64,000 nt of DNA, from positions 1 to 64,000 of the forward strand of contig NZ_JAKGAS010000002.1 in NCBI RefSeq assembly GCF_021532655.1, given 5' to 3'. Below are positions 1 to 9,778 of the stretch, one piece after another. The notes below the pieces were generated by a model that worked only from the letters and a program-made list of their open reading frames with translations, did not search any database and had not been told where the DNA came from. This DNA is from Paraglaciecola algarum (GTDB lineage Bacteria > Pseudomonadota > Gammaproteobacteria > Enterobacterales > Alteromonadaceae). The first letter of the stretch is position 1, and each line of letters opens with the position of its first letter. Position numbers and translations under genes: made by a program.

Positions 1-158
1 TCCGATTCGATGTCAACAAAATATTTTAATTTATTTTAAACTAAACACTTCGCTGCATCCCGCTAAATATAAAGCCTTAAAGGCATTACACTGACAAGAG
101 ATATACTAGATATTTCTTGTCTCGAAGGTCACCGTTTTGGCTGACTCCCCGAAGCGAG
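1..158 (-). other. rRNA operon leader with start of a second promoter
   Basis: This is the transcribed leader downstream of P1, read leftward. It contains a GACAAGA/TCTTGTC inverted repeat (93-99 with 115-121) and a small GCCTTAAAGGC hairpin (74-84). At the very edge the minus strand reads TTGACA (positions 16 down to 11), a perfect -35 element for a tandem promoter whose -10 falls outside the window. The 16S gene itself is not in the window, so the assignment rests on the promoter pattern and on synteny. Confidence 0.55.
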
Positions 159-164
159 GTGCGC

Positions 165-192
165 ATTATAGAGATAACTTCTCCCACTGCAA
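165..192 (-). promoter_or_regulatory. rRNA operon P1 promoter
   Basis: On the minus strand there is TTGCAG (187-192), a 16-base spacer and a perfect TATAAT (165-170). A GC-rich discriminator (GCGC) follows and an A-rich UP-like stretch lies upstream (about 193-215). This is the form of a strong stringently controlled rrn P1 promoter. It points left, out of the window. In E. coli-type chromosomes yrdA, the next gene here, also lies beside an rRNA operon, which supports the reading. Confidence 0.75.
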
Positions 193-323
193 CCCCTTTT
201 TTAATCTTTTTTACTGTTCGGTTAGTTACTGAGCAATTAGGCTAGTTAAACATCAATTTCGACCTGATTTGTCAATATTCTTTGTTATTATGATCTCAAG
301 TAAATGAATTCACCGGACTAAGA

Positions 324-863
324 ATGACAATTAGACAGTACAAAAACACCAGCCCCAAAATTGGGAATGATACCTATATAGATAAGTCAGCTGTGTTAGT
401 GGGTGATGTGACTTGCGCCGACGATGTGAGTATATGGCCACTTGTTGCAGCTAGGGGTGATGTTAATTATATAAATATAGGAGCTAGAACCAATGTGCAA
501 GACGGAACTGTGCTGCATGTCACTAGAACAAGTGAAAACAACCCTAAAGGTTTTCCCTTAATTATTGGTGAAGATGTAACAGTTGGACACAAGTGCATGT
601 TACATGGTTGTACCTTAGGTGACCGTATATTAGTAGGTATGGGAGCAATAATAATGGACGGTGTGATAGTGGAAGATGATGTATTCATTGGAGGTGGGAC
701 TTTAGTACCGCCAAATAAAACCCTGAAAAGCGGATACTTATATGTAGGCAACCCAGCCAAACAAGCTCGACCATTAAAAGAAGAAGAGATCCAATTCTTA
801 AAACAATCAGCAGTCAATTACATCAAACTAAAAGATGAATATTTAGCAGAACCTAACAACTAA
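324..863 (+). CDS. yrdA: Gamma-class carbonic anhydrase family protein YrdA
   Basis: The 179-residue protein is a left-handed beta-helix of hexapeptide repeats. Three histidines sit where the gamma-carbonic-anhydrase zinc ligands are expected: H65 (TVLHV), H89 (VGHK) and H94 (MLHGC). The conserved RGD (44-46) and NVQDG (58-61 region) are also present. It is cytoplasmic. Family members bind metal as trimers, but carbonic anhydrase activity is not proven for many YrdA proteins. The length matches the family and ATG 324 is the natural start. In E. coli yrdA lies between an rRNA operon and aroE. Here the rRNA side is kept but aroE is about 24 kb away. Confidence 0.93.
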   Translation: MTIRQYKNTSPKIGNDTYIDKSAVLVGDVTCADDVSIWPLVAARGDVNYINIGARTNVQDGTVLHVTRTSENNPKGFPLIIGEDVTVGHKCMLHGCTLGDRILVGMGAIIMDGVIVEDDVFIGGGTLVPPNKTLKSGYLYVGNPAKQARPLKEEEIQFLKQSAVNYIKLKDEYLAEPNN

Positions 864-1017
864 TCACATATAAGGAATGAACTAACCACAGAGCATCATA
901 CATATAGATTAACAAAATTAGTTATAAATAAGATAAAACTGTTAACAATAAACATTGATACGTATATGAATCATGTATTAGTATATAAATTATGTTCTGT
1001 CGTGTTTAGAGTTTATT

Positions 1018-2448
1018 GTGGATTTAATTCAGTTTTTTGGTCGTTTCCATGTATTAGTCTTACATTTACCCATTGGTATTTTGCTGCTCGTTGCTCTAAT
1101 TGAAATACATACCACTTTATTTCAAAAAGAAAGAGCCAAGTTACTTAACCAAGTTTGGTTTTGGGGCGCAGTTTCGGCGATCTTTGCCTGCATTCTGGGA
1201 TACATGCTTTCATTAGGCGGCGGGTATAATGAAAACGCGGTATTTATACACAAGTCATTTGGCATATCTGTGGCTGTCACCGCAATCATTTGCACACTAC
1301 TATTCTCCTATAAAAAGAACGTGGGGAAACTTCTAACCAGCGCTCTAGTCAGTCTGCAGTTGTTTCTACTATTCGCCACAGGCCATTACGGTGCTAACAT
1401 GACTCACGGTGAAACATACTTAGTTGAGCATGCGCCTAATTTTGTAAGAACTATTGCTGGCTTTGAACCACATAAAGCACCGCGCCCAGCTATCACTCAA
1501 ATTGATCAAGCAGACATTTACCTAGATATTGTACAACCCATATTAAAAGCTAATTGTGTTAGCTGCCATAACGATTCAAAAGCGAAAGGGCAATTAAACT
1601 TAGCCAATATTGAAGGCATTAAGAAAGGCGGAAAGATCGAACATACTCTTGGCGACGGAAAATTAAGCAATAGTGAACTATATAAACGCATCACCCTAGA
1701 CGAACATGATAAAAAATTTATGCCTGCGGAAGGCAAAACACCTTTAACCGACACTCAAGTTAAAACAATCGCTTGGTGGATAAAGGCTGGTGCTCCAATG
1801 TCAGGAACATTACAAGCGTCTACGTTATCTAAAGAAGACAAAAAAGCCCTTTCACAAACATTGGGCCTAGCACCCGCAGACAATGCCTGGCCGCTAGCCA
1901 AGCGAACTGAAGTTCCTGGAGAAGTGATTGGTCAATTACAGAAACAAGAGTTCTTAGTTAAAACCATCGCAAGCAAAATCAATTATTTAGACGTAGATTA
2001 TTCGTCAAATTTACAAGCCATTTCAGATGATGCTATTTCAGCACTTGTATCAGCAAAAGACTATATCGCGTACTTAAACTTGATTAACTCCCAAATTACT
2101 CAAGAGCAAATTGCTGAAATATCCCAGCTCCCTAATTTACTTAGATTGCGCTTAAACAAAACGCCTGTCAGTGATGAAGGGATCAGGTCCTTACAAACCT
2201 TACCCAATCTAGAGTATTTAAACTTATTTGGTACCCAAATTAGCGACTCAAGTTTACGTACCCTGACCGAGTTCCCTAGCTTAAAGCAGGTTTATGTTGG
2301 TCAAACTGGCGTAACACAAACAGCTATATCTGAAATAGTTGCAATCAAACCTGATTTACAAGTCTTTGCTTTATCCAACAAACTCGCTGAGTTTCAAGAG
2401 TCAACTAAACAAGCATTGGGCAAAGAAACTAAAAAGGCGGCCAAATAA
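1018..2448 (+). CDS. Membrane protein with cytochrome c motif and leucine-rich repeats
   Basis: This 476-residue protein starts at GTG. Four hydrophobic segments (about 11-30, 47-67, 78-97, 104-122) resemble the N-terminal membrane domain seen in planctomycete cytochromes. A planctomycete-type cytochrome c domain follows with one heme motif, CVSCH (180-184). After about residue 330 come leucine-rich repeats (for example LPNLLRLRLNKTPVSDEGI). The heme should lie on the periplasmic side. Such proteins are usually coded next to DUF1549/DUF1553 and DUF1501 genes, as here, but their substrate is unknown. The stop overlaps the next ATG by one base, so the genes are translationally coupled. It is probably the first gene of a four-gene operon. 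Confidence 0.8.
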   Translation: MDLIQFFGRFHVLVLHLPIGILLLVALIEIHTTLFQKERAKLLNQVWFWGAVSAIFACILGYMLSLGGGYNENAVFIHKSFGISVAVTAIICTLLFSYKKNVGKLLTSALVSLQLFLLFATGHYGANMTHGETYLVEHAPNFVRTIAGFEPHKAPRPAITQIDQADIYLDIVQPILKANCVSCHNDSKAKGQLNLANIEGIKKGGKIEHTLGDGKLSNSELYKRITLDEHDKKFMPAEGKTPLTDTQVKTIAWWIKAGAPMSGTLQASTLSKEDKKALSQTLGLAPADNAWPLAKRTEVPGEVIGQLQKQEFLVKTIASKINYLDVDYSSNLQAISDDAISALVSAKDYIAYLNLINSQITQEQIAEISQLPNLLRLRLNKTPVSDEGIRSLQTLPNLEYLNLFGTQISDSSLRTLTEFPSLKQVYVGQTGVTQTAISEIVAIKPDLQVFALSNKLAEFQESTKQALGKETKKAAK

Positions 2449-3662
2449 TGTCTAACAAAATATCATCAAGTAATAAAACTAAAACAGGTTTTGACTGCAG
2501 TAAACGCCAGTTTATGAAGAACAGTTCAGCGCTGAGTTCTGCATTATTATTGTCGGCCTTTAGTCAAAGTTCAGCCGCCCATGAGCCACCTAAAAAACCT
2601 TTACCAAAGGCTTCTCGTGAAAGTGCCCACGGAAAAATCATTGGCCATGGTGATTTTAAATACAAGGTAAATTACTTTTGGGGCAACTTAGATCCACATA
2701 AAGTGCCTGTAGAAAACTGTCACGGCTTAGCTTTTGATTCCAAAGGTCGCATCGTTATGGTGACGGATAACGATAAAAATAATTTCGTTATCTACAACAA
2801 AGATGGAAAACTGCTTGATGCTTGGGGCACTCAATATCCTGGCGCTCACTCAGTTAAAGTAAATCACGAAAATGGCGAAGATTTTATCTATATAGTTGAC
2901 AGTGGTTGGGTGCTAAACCGCAACTGGGATGGAGTCACAACAGGTAATTGGAAATCAGCCAAAAATAAATTTATTCCGCAGCAAGGTTTTATCAGTAAAT
3001 TAACCTTAGACGGCAAACTAATTTATACAATTGGTCATCCACTAACTATTGGTATTTATCAGCCCTCAGATCCATTTCGCCCCACAGACATCGCCATTGC
3101 CGACAATGGCGATTTATATATAACTGATGGTTATGGCTCTGATCGACTCATTCAATACAATCATAATGGTCAATATATCCGTCATTGGGGCGGTAAAAAC
3201 AATCAAGATCCCAACTATAACTTAAGTAATACCCATGGCATTGGCATTGATGTGCGTAATCCTGCCGATCCTCATTTAGTCGTCAGCTCAAGAGCTGCGA
3301 ATGAACTTAAGTTATTTGAAATGAATGGCAGATATCGCAGCACAATTCAAACCCCAGGCGCATTTGTAGGCGGCCCAATATTTAAGAACGACTACGCTTA
3401 CATTCCTGTCTGTTGGTCAGTGGTTGACGGTAAACGTCAAAGCAACTCTGGCTTTATTACTATTTTGGATAAACATAATAAAGTTGTCTCAAATCCAGGT
3501 GGTACCGAACCAGTTTATAAAAACGGAAAATTACAAAATATGCATACCACCTGGGATGTATTTAATCACTGTCATGCTGTGTGTGTTGATGAGGATGAAA
3601 ACTTATACGTTGGTCAATGGAACTCCAACCAAACCTACCCCATAAAATTAGAGCGAGTGTAA
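2448..3662 (+). CDS. Exported NHL-repeat six-bladed beta-propeller protein
   Basis: The 404-residue protein has an N-terminal Tat-like signal with a KR variant (SKRQFMK, about 18-24), a hydrophobic stretch and an SSAA-H cleavage region near residue 44. The rest is a beta-propeller of NHL type. Blades repeat the pattern 'HGLAFDSKGRIVMVTDN', 'PTDIAIADNGDLYITDGYG' and 'HAVCVDEDENLYVGQW'. This fold often scaffolds binding or carries lactonase or peptidylglycine-lyase-like activity; no specific catalytic residues could be assigned. It lies between the cytochrome/LRR gene and the DUF1549/DUF1553 gene and is presumably periplasmic. Family assignment is good; function is unknown. Confidence 0.78.
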   Translation: MSNKISSSNKTKTGFDCSKRQFMKNSSALSSALLLSAFSQSSAAHEPPKKPLPKASRESAHGKIIGHGDFKYKVNYFWGNLDPHKVPVENCHGLAFDSKGRIVMVTDNDKNNFVIYNKDGKLLDAWGTQYPGAHSVKVNHENGEDFIYIVDSGWVLNRNWDGVTTGNWKSAKNKFIPQQGFISKLTLDGKLIYTIGHPLTIGIYQPSDPFRPTDIAIADNGDLYITDGYGSDRLIQYNHNGQYIRHWGGKNNQDPNYNLSNTHGIGIDVRNPADPHLVVSSRAANELKLFEMNGRYRSTIQTPGAFVGGPIFKNDYAYIPVCWSVVDGKRQSNSGFITILDKHNKVVSNPGGTEPVYKNGKLQNMHTTWDVFNHCHAVCVDEDENLYVGQWNSNQTYPIKLERV

Positions 3663-3666
3663 TCAA

Positions 3667-6600
3667 ATGTTTTCTAAATTAGTTACCGCAAAGTTCAAAA
3701 CAATATCCGTACTTTCTTCAGTATTGGGCTTAGTCGCCTGTGGCAACGATTCATCTATGGATGCAGAAACAGCACTGCATGATTTGCCTGAAGTGGTTGA
3801 CTACAACTTTCACATTAAACCTATTTTATCTGACACTTGCTTTTTATGTCATGGGCCAGATTTGCCTAATGCTAAAGCCGGACTTAGTTTAAATACCTTT
3901 GAACGCGCTACAACTCATGTACTCGAGTCTGGTAATCACGCCATAGTGCCAGGCAAACCTAAAAAAAGTGAAGCCTTACAGAGGATCACATCAACTGATC
4001 CCAATATAATCATGCCACCTCCAAACTCCAATTTAGTCTTGTCTGACCGTGATAAGGCCATGATTAAAAAGTGGATTAAGCAAGGTGCAGAATATAAAAA
4101 GCACTGGGCATTTATCACTCCACAAAAACCAGCATTACCCAATGTCAAAAACAAAGATTGGCCAGTTAACCCACTTGATCACTTTGTACTTAAACAAATC
4201 GAAGATAAAAACTTAACCCCATCAGAACAAGCCAGTAAAGAAACCCTCATTCGCAGAGTATCTTTTGACTTAACCGGCTTGCCACCAACGATAGAAGAAA
4301 TTGACCAATACTTGGCAGACGATAGCGACAATGCTTACGAAAAAGTTGTAGACCGTTTATTAGCTAGTGATTCTTATGGTGAACGTGTGGCCACTGAGTG
4401 GTTAGACGTGGCCCGATATGCCGACACTCACGGTTATGCCACCGACCCGTTCAGAGATGTATCCCCCTATCGCGATTGGGTCATCGAAAAATTTAATCAA
4501 AATATGCCCTTCGACACATTTATTACTTGGCAACTTGCTGGCGATTTATTACCAAACGCAACAAACGAACAAAAGCTAGCCACAGCCTTTAATCGCATGC
4601 ATACCCAAAATAATGAAGGTGGTCTGGTACTAGAAGAGTTTCGCGTAGAATATGTAAAAGACCGCGTACAGTCGGTGGGTACAGGTTTACTTGGCTTAAC
4701 GCTACATTGCGCCCAGTGTCATGATCATAAATATGACGACGTTCCCACTAAAGACTATTACCAAACCTTTGCCATGTTTAACAACAATGATGACTCAGGG
4801 CAAATATCTTGGGATGCCAACGATATGCCAGTACCCACTATGTTGTTGCCTACAAGAGAACAAAAATCAGCACTGGAAGAAATAAATAGTAAAATAGAAC
4901 AAGCTCAAGCCGAGGTGAAATCTGCGGCTCAAAACAGCGATGATGCATTTAAAATTTGGCAAATACAAAGAGCAGCCGTTGACCTGTTGGCAAGAGATGC
5001 GCTGGTTGCGCACTATCCACTGGACTCAAAGGACAGCACTAAAGAAATCCTGAATAAAGTGCGCAAAGATAAACACGGCAGAGTGTTATTTAGTTCAAAT
5101 AAAAACCAAAAAACGGGGGCTGACTTAGTTTACCAAGAAGACCAAGGTCATCAGGCCATATTACTTAATGGAGATGATGCATTATATTTTCCTGACGAAA
5201 ATCATTTCAACCGAGCAACACCACTTACCGTAGCCATTAAAGCTAAGTTAGCAGAGTCGACTAAAGAAGCGGCCATCTTCCATCATAATAAATCTTCCAC
5301 TTTATATGCTTACAAAGGTTTCGACTTAAGTATTGTTGATGGTCACTGGTTGGTACGTTTTGCCCACACTTATCCTTACAATGCAATTGCCATGCGCTCT
5401 GAACAGCCTATTAAAACAGGCCAGTGGCAACACTTAGCGATTACCTACGACGGCTCATCAAAAGCCAGTGGCGTTAGTCTTTATATTAATGGCGAGTCTA
5501 TTCCGTTAATTATTGAGCGAGATAACCTATATAAAGACATCAGTCACCCTGCAGAAGATTCCCTTGGTTTAGTGGCAGGATTAAAAGTCGGAGCGCGCTG
5601 GCGAGATCGCGGGGCTGCAGACAGTTTAGTCAGTGATTTAAAGGTTTGGTCTAGAGATTTATCAAAGGTTGAAATACAAACCAATGCGAAACAAGCCTTT
5701 GGCGAAACTTATAGCCAGTCACAAATAAACGACCCAGCTGCGTTGCAAGATTTTTACAATAAACGCTACAACCAAAACTACCTTGAAAAGGTAGCGCAGC
5801 TAACCAAGTTACGAAATGAATATAACAGCTTAAATGAACCCATTAACGAAATGATGATAATGCAAGAATTAGAGGGTGAGCGCCGTCAAAGTTACATACT
5901 AGATCGAGGCTTGTATTCAAATCATGGCGAAAAAGTTGAGCCGGGTGTACCCGAAGCCGTTTATCCTTTCGACGATTCCTTACCTAAAAATCGAATTGGT
6001 TTAGCTAAATGGCTAACGGATCCGCAACATCCGCTTGTTTCTCGCGTAATTAGCAACCGTTATTGGGCCATGTTAATGGGCGATGGCATTGTTCGCACTC
6101 CAGAAGACTTTGGTAGCCAAGGCAAACTGCCCACTCACCCTGACGCGCTAGACTGGCTCAGCCGCGAATTTGTCGACTCTGGTTGGGATGTTAAACATCT
6201 AATAAAAACCATAGCTATGTCGGCAACATACCAACAAAGCTCAGTGGCAGACAAAACATTAAAAACGATTGATCCAGAAAATACCTTGTTTGCCCGAGGC
6301 CCAAGGGTAAGACTCACAGCCGAGATGTTAAGAGACAATGTGTTAGCCGCAAGTGGGCTACTAGTGAATAAAATAGGTGGCAAAAGTGTTTATCCATACC
6401 AGCCAGAAGGTTTATGGAAAATGAACCGCGCTGAGTATAAACAAAGTAAAGGTGACGATTTGTATCGTCGTAGCATGTACACAGTCTGGAAACGTAATGC
6501 GCCGCCACCCAGCATGCATAATTTCGACACACCCACTCGAACTTATACAGTAGGTGCACGCCAAGCTACCGACACACCATTGCAAGCATTAACCATGATG

Positions 6601-6918
6601 AATGATTCGCAATTTGTTGAAGCTGGCCGAGTGTTGGCAGAAAAAGTCATAACAAATACAGCAGATAATAATGAACGTTTAATTCAAGTTTATCGTTTGT
6701 TAACCAGTCAATATCCTGATGAAAATGAACTAAGTGTGATGAGCGAGATGTATACCACATTCTTAGATAAATACACTCAGGCACCAGAAGAAGCTGAGCA
6801 CCTATTAGCAATAGGTGAAAAATCACCTCAGCCATCATTAGGCAAAACCATAGTGGCTGCATTAAGTGCTGTTGCCAACTTAATTATCAATCATGACGCT
6901 ACCGTTATAAAACGCTAA
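3667..6918 (+). CDS. PSD1 family lipoprotein: cytochrome, DUF1549, LamG-like and DUF1553 domains
   Basis: This large protein (1083 residues) is built like the planctomycete PSD1 family. It has a lipoprotein signal with lipobox GLVAC (Cys25), then a planctomycete cytochrome domain with CFLCH (58-62). DUF1549 follows (about 150-360) with a second CAQCH motif at 348-352, then a concanavalin/LamG-like domain (about 440-680) and DUF1553 (about 770-1065). The LamG-like insert suggests glycan contact. It should be anchored in a membrane facing the periplasm or the outside. In Planctomycetes these genes nearly always precede a DUF1501 gene, which is the next gene here after 14 bases. The chemistry is not established; a redox or degradative role on polysaccharides is the usual guess. 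Confidence 0.85.
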   Translation: MFSKLVTAKFKTISVLSSVLGLVACGNDSSMDAETALHDLPEVVDYNFHIKPILSDTCFLCHGPDLPNAKAGLSLNTFERATTHVLESGNHAIVPGKPKKSEALQRITSTDPNIIMPPPNSNLVLSDRDKAMIKKWIKQGAEYKKHWAFITPQKPALPNVKNKDWPVNPLDHFVLKQIEDKNLTPSEQASKETLIRRVSFDLTGLPPTIEEIDQYLADDSDNAYEKVVDRLLASDSYGERVATEWLDVARYADTHGYATDPFRDVSPYRDWVIEKFNQNMPFDTFITWQLAGDLLPNATNEQKLATAFNRMHTQNNEGGLVLEEFRVEYVKDRVQSVGTGLLGLTLHCAQCHDHKYDDVPTKDYYQTFAMFNNNDDSGQISWDANDMPVPTMLLPTREQKSALEEINSKIEQAQAEVKSAAQNSDDAFKIWQIQRAAVDLLARDALVAHYPLDSKDSTKEILNKVRKDKHGRVLFSSNKNQKTGADLVYQEDQGHQAILLNGDDALYFPDENHFNRATPLTVAIKAKLAESTKEAAIFHHNKSSTLYAYKGFDLSIVDGHWLVRFAHTYPYNAIAMRSEQPIKTGQWQHLAITYDGSSKASGVSLYINGESIPLIIERDNLYKDISHPAEDSLGLVAGLKVGARWRDRGAADSLVSDLKVWSRDLSKVEIQTNAKQAFGETYSQSQINDPAALQDFYNKRYNQNYLEKVAQLTKLRNEYNSLNEPINEMMIMQELEGERRQSYILDRGLYSNHGEKVEPGVPEAVYPFDDSLPKNRIGLAKWLTDPQHPLVSRVISNRYWAMLMGDGIVRTPEDFGSQGKLPTHPDALDWLSREFVDSGWDVKHLIKTIAMSATYQQSSVADKTLKTIDPENTLFARGPRVRLTAEMLRDNVLAASGLLVNKIGGKSVYPYQPEGLWKMNRAEYKQSKGDDLYRRSMYTVWKRNAPPPSMHNFDTPTRTYTVGARQATDTPLQALTMMNDSQFVEAGRVLAEKVITNTADNNERLIQVYRLLTSQYPDENELSVMSEMYTTFLDKYTQAPEEAEHLLAIGEKSPQPSLGKTIVAALSAVANLIINHDATVIKR

Positions 6919-6932
6919 GCTGGAGATAAAAA

Positions 6933-8381
6933 GTGAACGAATTAAATCGCAGACAGTTTTTAAAAGCAGCGACTTTGACAGGTACCGCTGCAGGCTTATC
7001 CGGTTTGTCAGGCCTTACTCTTGCTGACAATGCCGAAGACAAAAAATTAATTTTGCCTGATAACAGCTTAAATGGGGTGTTAGGCAAACCACACATGCCA
7101 GCTAAAGCCAAACGAATGATCTACTTATTTCAAAGTGGTGGACCATCACAAATGGAATTATTCGACTACAAACCCATGTTGAATAAAATGCACGGCCAAG
7201 AAATACCTAGTGAAGTCCGTGGCGATACTAAATTGACCACAATGACAGCTCAGCAAACTTCGTTACCTTTAGTAAAATCAGTATTTAATTTTAAACAACA
7301 TGGAGAATCTGGCGCTTGGGTGAGTGAGTTATTACCTCACACTGCCAAAGTAGTCGACGACTTATGTTTTATTAAGTCTGTACAAACTGACGCCATTAAC
7401 CATGATCCCGCAGCCACCTTTATTCTAACTGGATTTCCAATTGCCGGCCGGCCTAGTTTAGGTGCATGGTTAAGCTATGGCTTAGGTAGTAATAACAACA
7501 ACTTACCGCCATTTATTGTGTTGTTGACCAACCAAAATAAGGGCCAGCCGATATTTGCCCGACTGTGGGGTAATGGTTTCTTACCTTCAATCCACCAAGG
7601 TGTAAGGTTTAGAGCGGGAAAAGATCCTGTATTATTCGTGAATAACCCCAAAGGCATAGACAGACACGACCGACGCGAAATGTTGAGCTATCTGTCCAAA
7701 TTACATGGCATTCAATACGCTAAAACCATGGATGACGAAATCCACTCGCGCATAGCTCAATACGAAATGGCTCAACGCATGCAAACCTCAGTGCCAGACG
7801 TAAATGATTTTTCTGATGAGCCAGACTGGGTATTCGATATGTATGGCCCTGATTCACGTACGCCAGGTACGTTTGCTGCCAACTGTTTGTTAGCTCGTCG
7901 TTTAGCCGAAAGAAACGTTAAGTTCACTCAACTATTCCATCGTGGCTGGGATCACCACAGCGGATTACCAGGTGGTATTCGGCAAATGTGTAGAGAAACT
8001 GATCAAGCTTCTGCTGCATTAGTCGCAGACCTAAAACAAAGAGGTTTATTAGACGACACCTTAGTGGTTTGGGGTGGAGAATTCGGCCGCACCAGTTATT
8101 GTCAGGGAAAATTTACTGAAAAAGCCTATGGACGAGACCATCACCCCAATGCCTTCACTATGTGGATGGCAGGCGGCGGAGTAAAATCTGGCATGTCTTA
8201 TGGCGAAACCGATGACTTTGCTTACAACGTGACTAAAGATCCAGTGCATGTGCATGACTTACATGCCACTATCATGCATTTAATGGGAGTTGATCACGAA
8301 AGGCTTACTTTTAAATATCAAGGCCGTCGGTTCAGGTTAACCGATGTGCACGGAAAAGTGGTGAAGGATATTCTAGCTTAA
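6933..8381 (+). CDS. Tat-exported DUF1501 protein (sulfatase/phosphatase-like fold)
   Basis: The 482-residue protein starts at GTG with a GGAG-type ribosome site 10 bases upstream. A clear Tat signal is present (NRRQFLK, residues 5-11, then an alanine-rich hydrophobic stretch). The body is DUF1501, related to the alkaline phosphatase/sulfatase superfamily, with stretches such as 'WGGEFGRTSY' and 'GRDHHPNAFTMWMAGGG' typical of the family. Folding before export suggests a bound metal or cofactor. It is the last gene of the four-gene unit and is followed by a hairpin. DUF1501 partners PSD1 proteins throughout Planctomycetes and Verrucomicrobia; the reaction is unknown. Confidence 0.85.
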   Translation: MNELNRRQFLKAATLTGTAAGLSGLSGLTLADNAEDKKLILPDNSLNGVLGKPHMPAKAKRMIYLFQSGGPSQMELFDYKPMLNKMHGQEIPSEVRGDTKLTTMTAQQTSLPLVKSVFNFKQHGESGAWVSELLPHTAKVVDDLCFIKSVQTDAINHDPAATFILTGFPIAGRPSLGAWLSYGLGSNNNNLPPFIVLLTNQNKGQPIFARLWGNGFLPSIHQGVRFRAGKDPVLFVNNPKGIDRHDRREMLSYLSKLHGIQYAKTMDDEIHSRIAQYEMAQRMQTSVPDVNDFSDEPDWVFDMYGPDSRTPGTFAANCLLARRLAERNVKFTQLFHRGWDHHSGLPGGIRQMCRETDQASAALVADLKQRGLLDDTLVVWGGEFGRTSYCQGKFTEKAYGRDHHPNAFTMWMAGGGVKSGMSYGETDDFAYNVTKDPVHVHDLHATIMHLMGVDHERLTFKYQGRRFRLTDVHGKVVKDILA

Positions 8382-8398
8382 AATAAACGGTTAATAGA

Positions 8399-8424
8399 CC
8401 GTAGTTATTCAATTATAACTACGG
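8399..8424. terminator. Hairpin between converging genes
   Basis: A perfect 10-bp inverted repeat, CCGTAGTTAT / ATAACTACGG, with a 6-base loop lies between the DUF1501 gene and the converging regulator gene. It has no long U tract on either side, so it is a likely but imperfect bidirectional terminator. Confidence 0.5.
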
Positions 8425-8439
8425 ATTAACTTGAACAAA

Positions 8440-9156
8440 TTACACCAAACTGCATTCAGTTAAACGGCTCATTACTTTTGATAAATGGGCTTGAATAGCT
8501 GCCTTGGCTTTTTCACCATCGCGCTGCATTAATGCGTCACATACAGCCACGTGTTCATCTAGTTTAGGTGTAGATCCTTTGTCCCGTAATTTAAGATGAA
8601 ACCTTTTACTCACTTCTGACAATTCACGAACTTGCCATAACCACTCGTAAATAGGTACAAGCGCTCCATTTCTAGTGGCTGTGACTATGGCTAAATGGAA
8701 AGCATGATCAATTTTTTCAGCTTCTTCAATATCGCCTTGCTCAATGGCGTCAGACATAGAGACCAATAATTGTTTAAGTTGTAAAAGCTCATCATTACTG
8801 ATGCGTTGCGCGGCTATCTTAGCGGATTCAGCCTCTAGTAGCATCCGAGCTTCTAGCACTTCAAATGGTCCAGGTAAATCTTCATTAGCAATAGTAGTTG
8901 TCATTTTGCGAGATGAGTCTAAAGCATAAATGCCTGAACCAGAGCGGATCTCTACTAAACCACTCACTTCTAAAGCAATCATAGCTTCGCGAATGGTTGA
9001 ACGGCTGACACCATAATCCGCGGCTAACTCTCTCTCAGCGGCAAAGCGAGCCCCTACTTTCACCTCACCATTTCGCACCATTTCAGCCAACTTATCAGCG
9101 ATTTGGAGATATAACCTTTGGCTAAGGTGTTCGGCATTAGGCATAGAATGTTTCAC
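8440..9156 (-). CDS. GntR family regulator, FCD (ExuR/UxuR-like) subfamily
   Basis: The 238-residue repressor-type protein has an N-terminal winged helix (about 10-75; 'AERELAADYGVSRSTIREA') and a C-terminal all-helical FCD ligand domain with the metal-binding pattern beginning at DHAFHLAI. The sequence style is close to E. coli ExuR/UxuR, which sense hexuronates or their breakdown products. It converges on the DUF1501 gene. An ATTGGT-n5-ACCAAT palindrome lies about 130 bases upstream of its start and a related site sits on the probable promoter at 14651-14678. It is therefore the best candidate for the local regulator. The ligand is inferred only at the level of a sugar acid. Confidence 0.88.
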   Translation of the reverse strand: MKHSMPNAEHLSQRLYLQIADKLAEMVRNGEVKVGARFAAERELAADYGVSRSTIREAMIALEVSGLVEIRSGSGIYALDSSRKMTTTIANEDLPGPFEVLEARMLLEAESAKIAAQRISNDELLQLKQLLVSMSDAIEQGDIEEAEKIDHAFHLAIVTATRNGALVPIYEWLWQVRELSEVSKRFHLKLRDKGSTPKLDEHVAVCDALMQRDGEKAKAAIQAHLSKVMSRLTECSLV

Positions 9157-9286
9157 TTTAAAAGTCGTCGTTTAATTATTTATTGAGTTGGTTGGCCAGT
9201 ATAAGGTAACTCTAATGCCTATTCACTAACTCTTCGATGTTAAGCTTGCGAATACTCACTCGCTCGCAGTTCAATGTTAAACCTTT

Positions 9287-9305
9287 AATTGGTATCAGAC
9301 CAATT
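9287..9305. promoter_or_regulatory. Palindrome, candidate operator of the GntR regulator
   Basis: AATTGGTATCAGACCAATT is a perfect inverted repeat with 7-base arms and a 5-base centre. It resembles the ExuR/UxuR operator type (AATTGGT...ACCAATT). It lies upstream of the ExuR/UxuR-like gene, consistent with autoregulation. Binding is inferred. Confidence 0.55.
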
Positions 9306-9616
9306 GTATAACTCCCCATTTAAAATGACAATCACCTACATTTTGGCATGACCAGTAACGCTAAATTAATTCACGCAAGCAGTTATTCGAGTTAAATATT
9401 AAAACTGCTCCAAGAAGGCAATCAATGGTTGACTGGATCAGACGCTGACCTGCTATGAGCAATTATTAGGTCGTGAAATGGACTTGAATGAAGAGAAGGT
9501 CGCAAAACAATTTTTTGATACTTACGCCCGAGGATTTATGAGCACCTACTATTAGTATATTTGCAATCTTCGACCAGAATGGCATAACTCCAATTACTAC
9601 AAAAAATCACCCAGTA
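9306..9616. other. Gene-free stretch with a possible gene remnant
   Basis: No convincing gene was found. A short open stretch on the plus strand (ATG 9478 to TAG 9553) reads MDLNEEKVAKQFFDTYARGF..., which looks protein-like. It could be the end of a deleted gene, but it is too short to assign. Confidence 0.3.
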
Positions 9617-9778
9617 TTATTCGTTCAATATGTCTTGATTATTTTGTTTATCTTCAAGAGCCATTTTTTCACGATCAGCCTTACAGATATATTTAGGCTT
9701 TTTCTTACCTGACAATTTAGCATTCGCTTTCTTAGCTCTAGCTTTTAATATTTGATTGCCTTTTTTACGACGATTCAT
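9617..9778 (-). CDS. Small basic DUF2986-like protein
   Basis: This 53-residue reading frame encodes a very lysine-rich protein (MNRRKKGNQILKARAKKAN..., then KKKPKYICKADREK). It matches what I know of DUF2986, a family of short basic proteins common in Alteromonas, Shewanella and Vibrio. Function is unknown; the charge suggests RNA or ribosome contact. It is a stand-alone gene between the GntR and AraC genes. Confidence 0.75.
   Translation of the reverse strand: MNRRKKGNQILKARAKKANAKLSGKKKPKYICKADREKMALEDKQNNQDILNE

Noticed and set aside
9478..9555. A 25-codon peptide (MDLNEEKVAKQFF...) as a gene
   Set aside because: It is too short, with no ribosome site or family match. It was kept only as a possible gene remnant.
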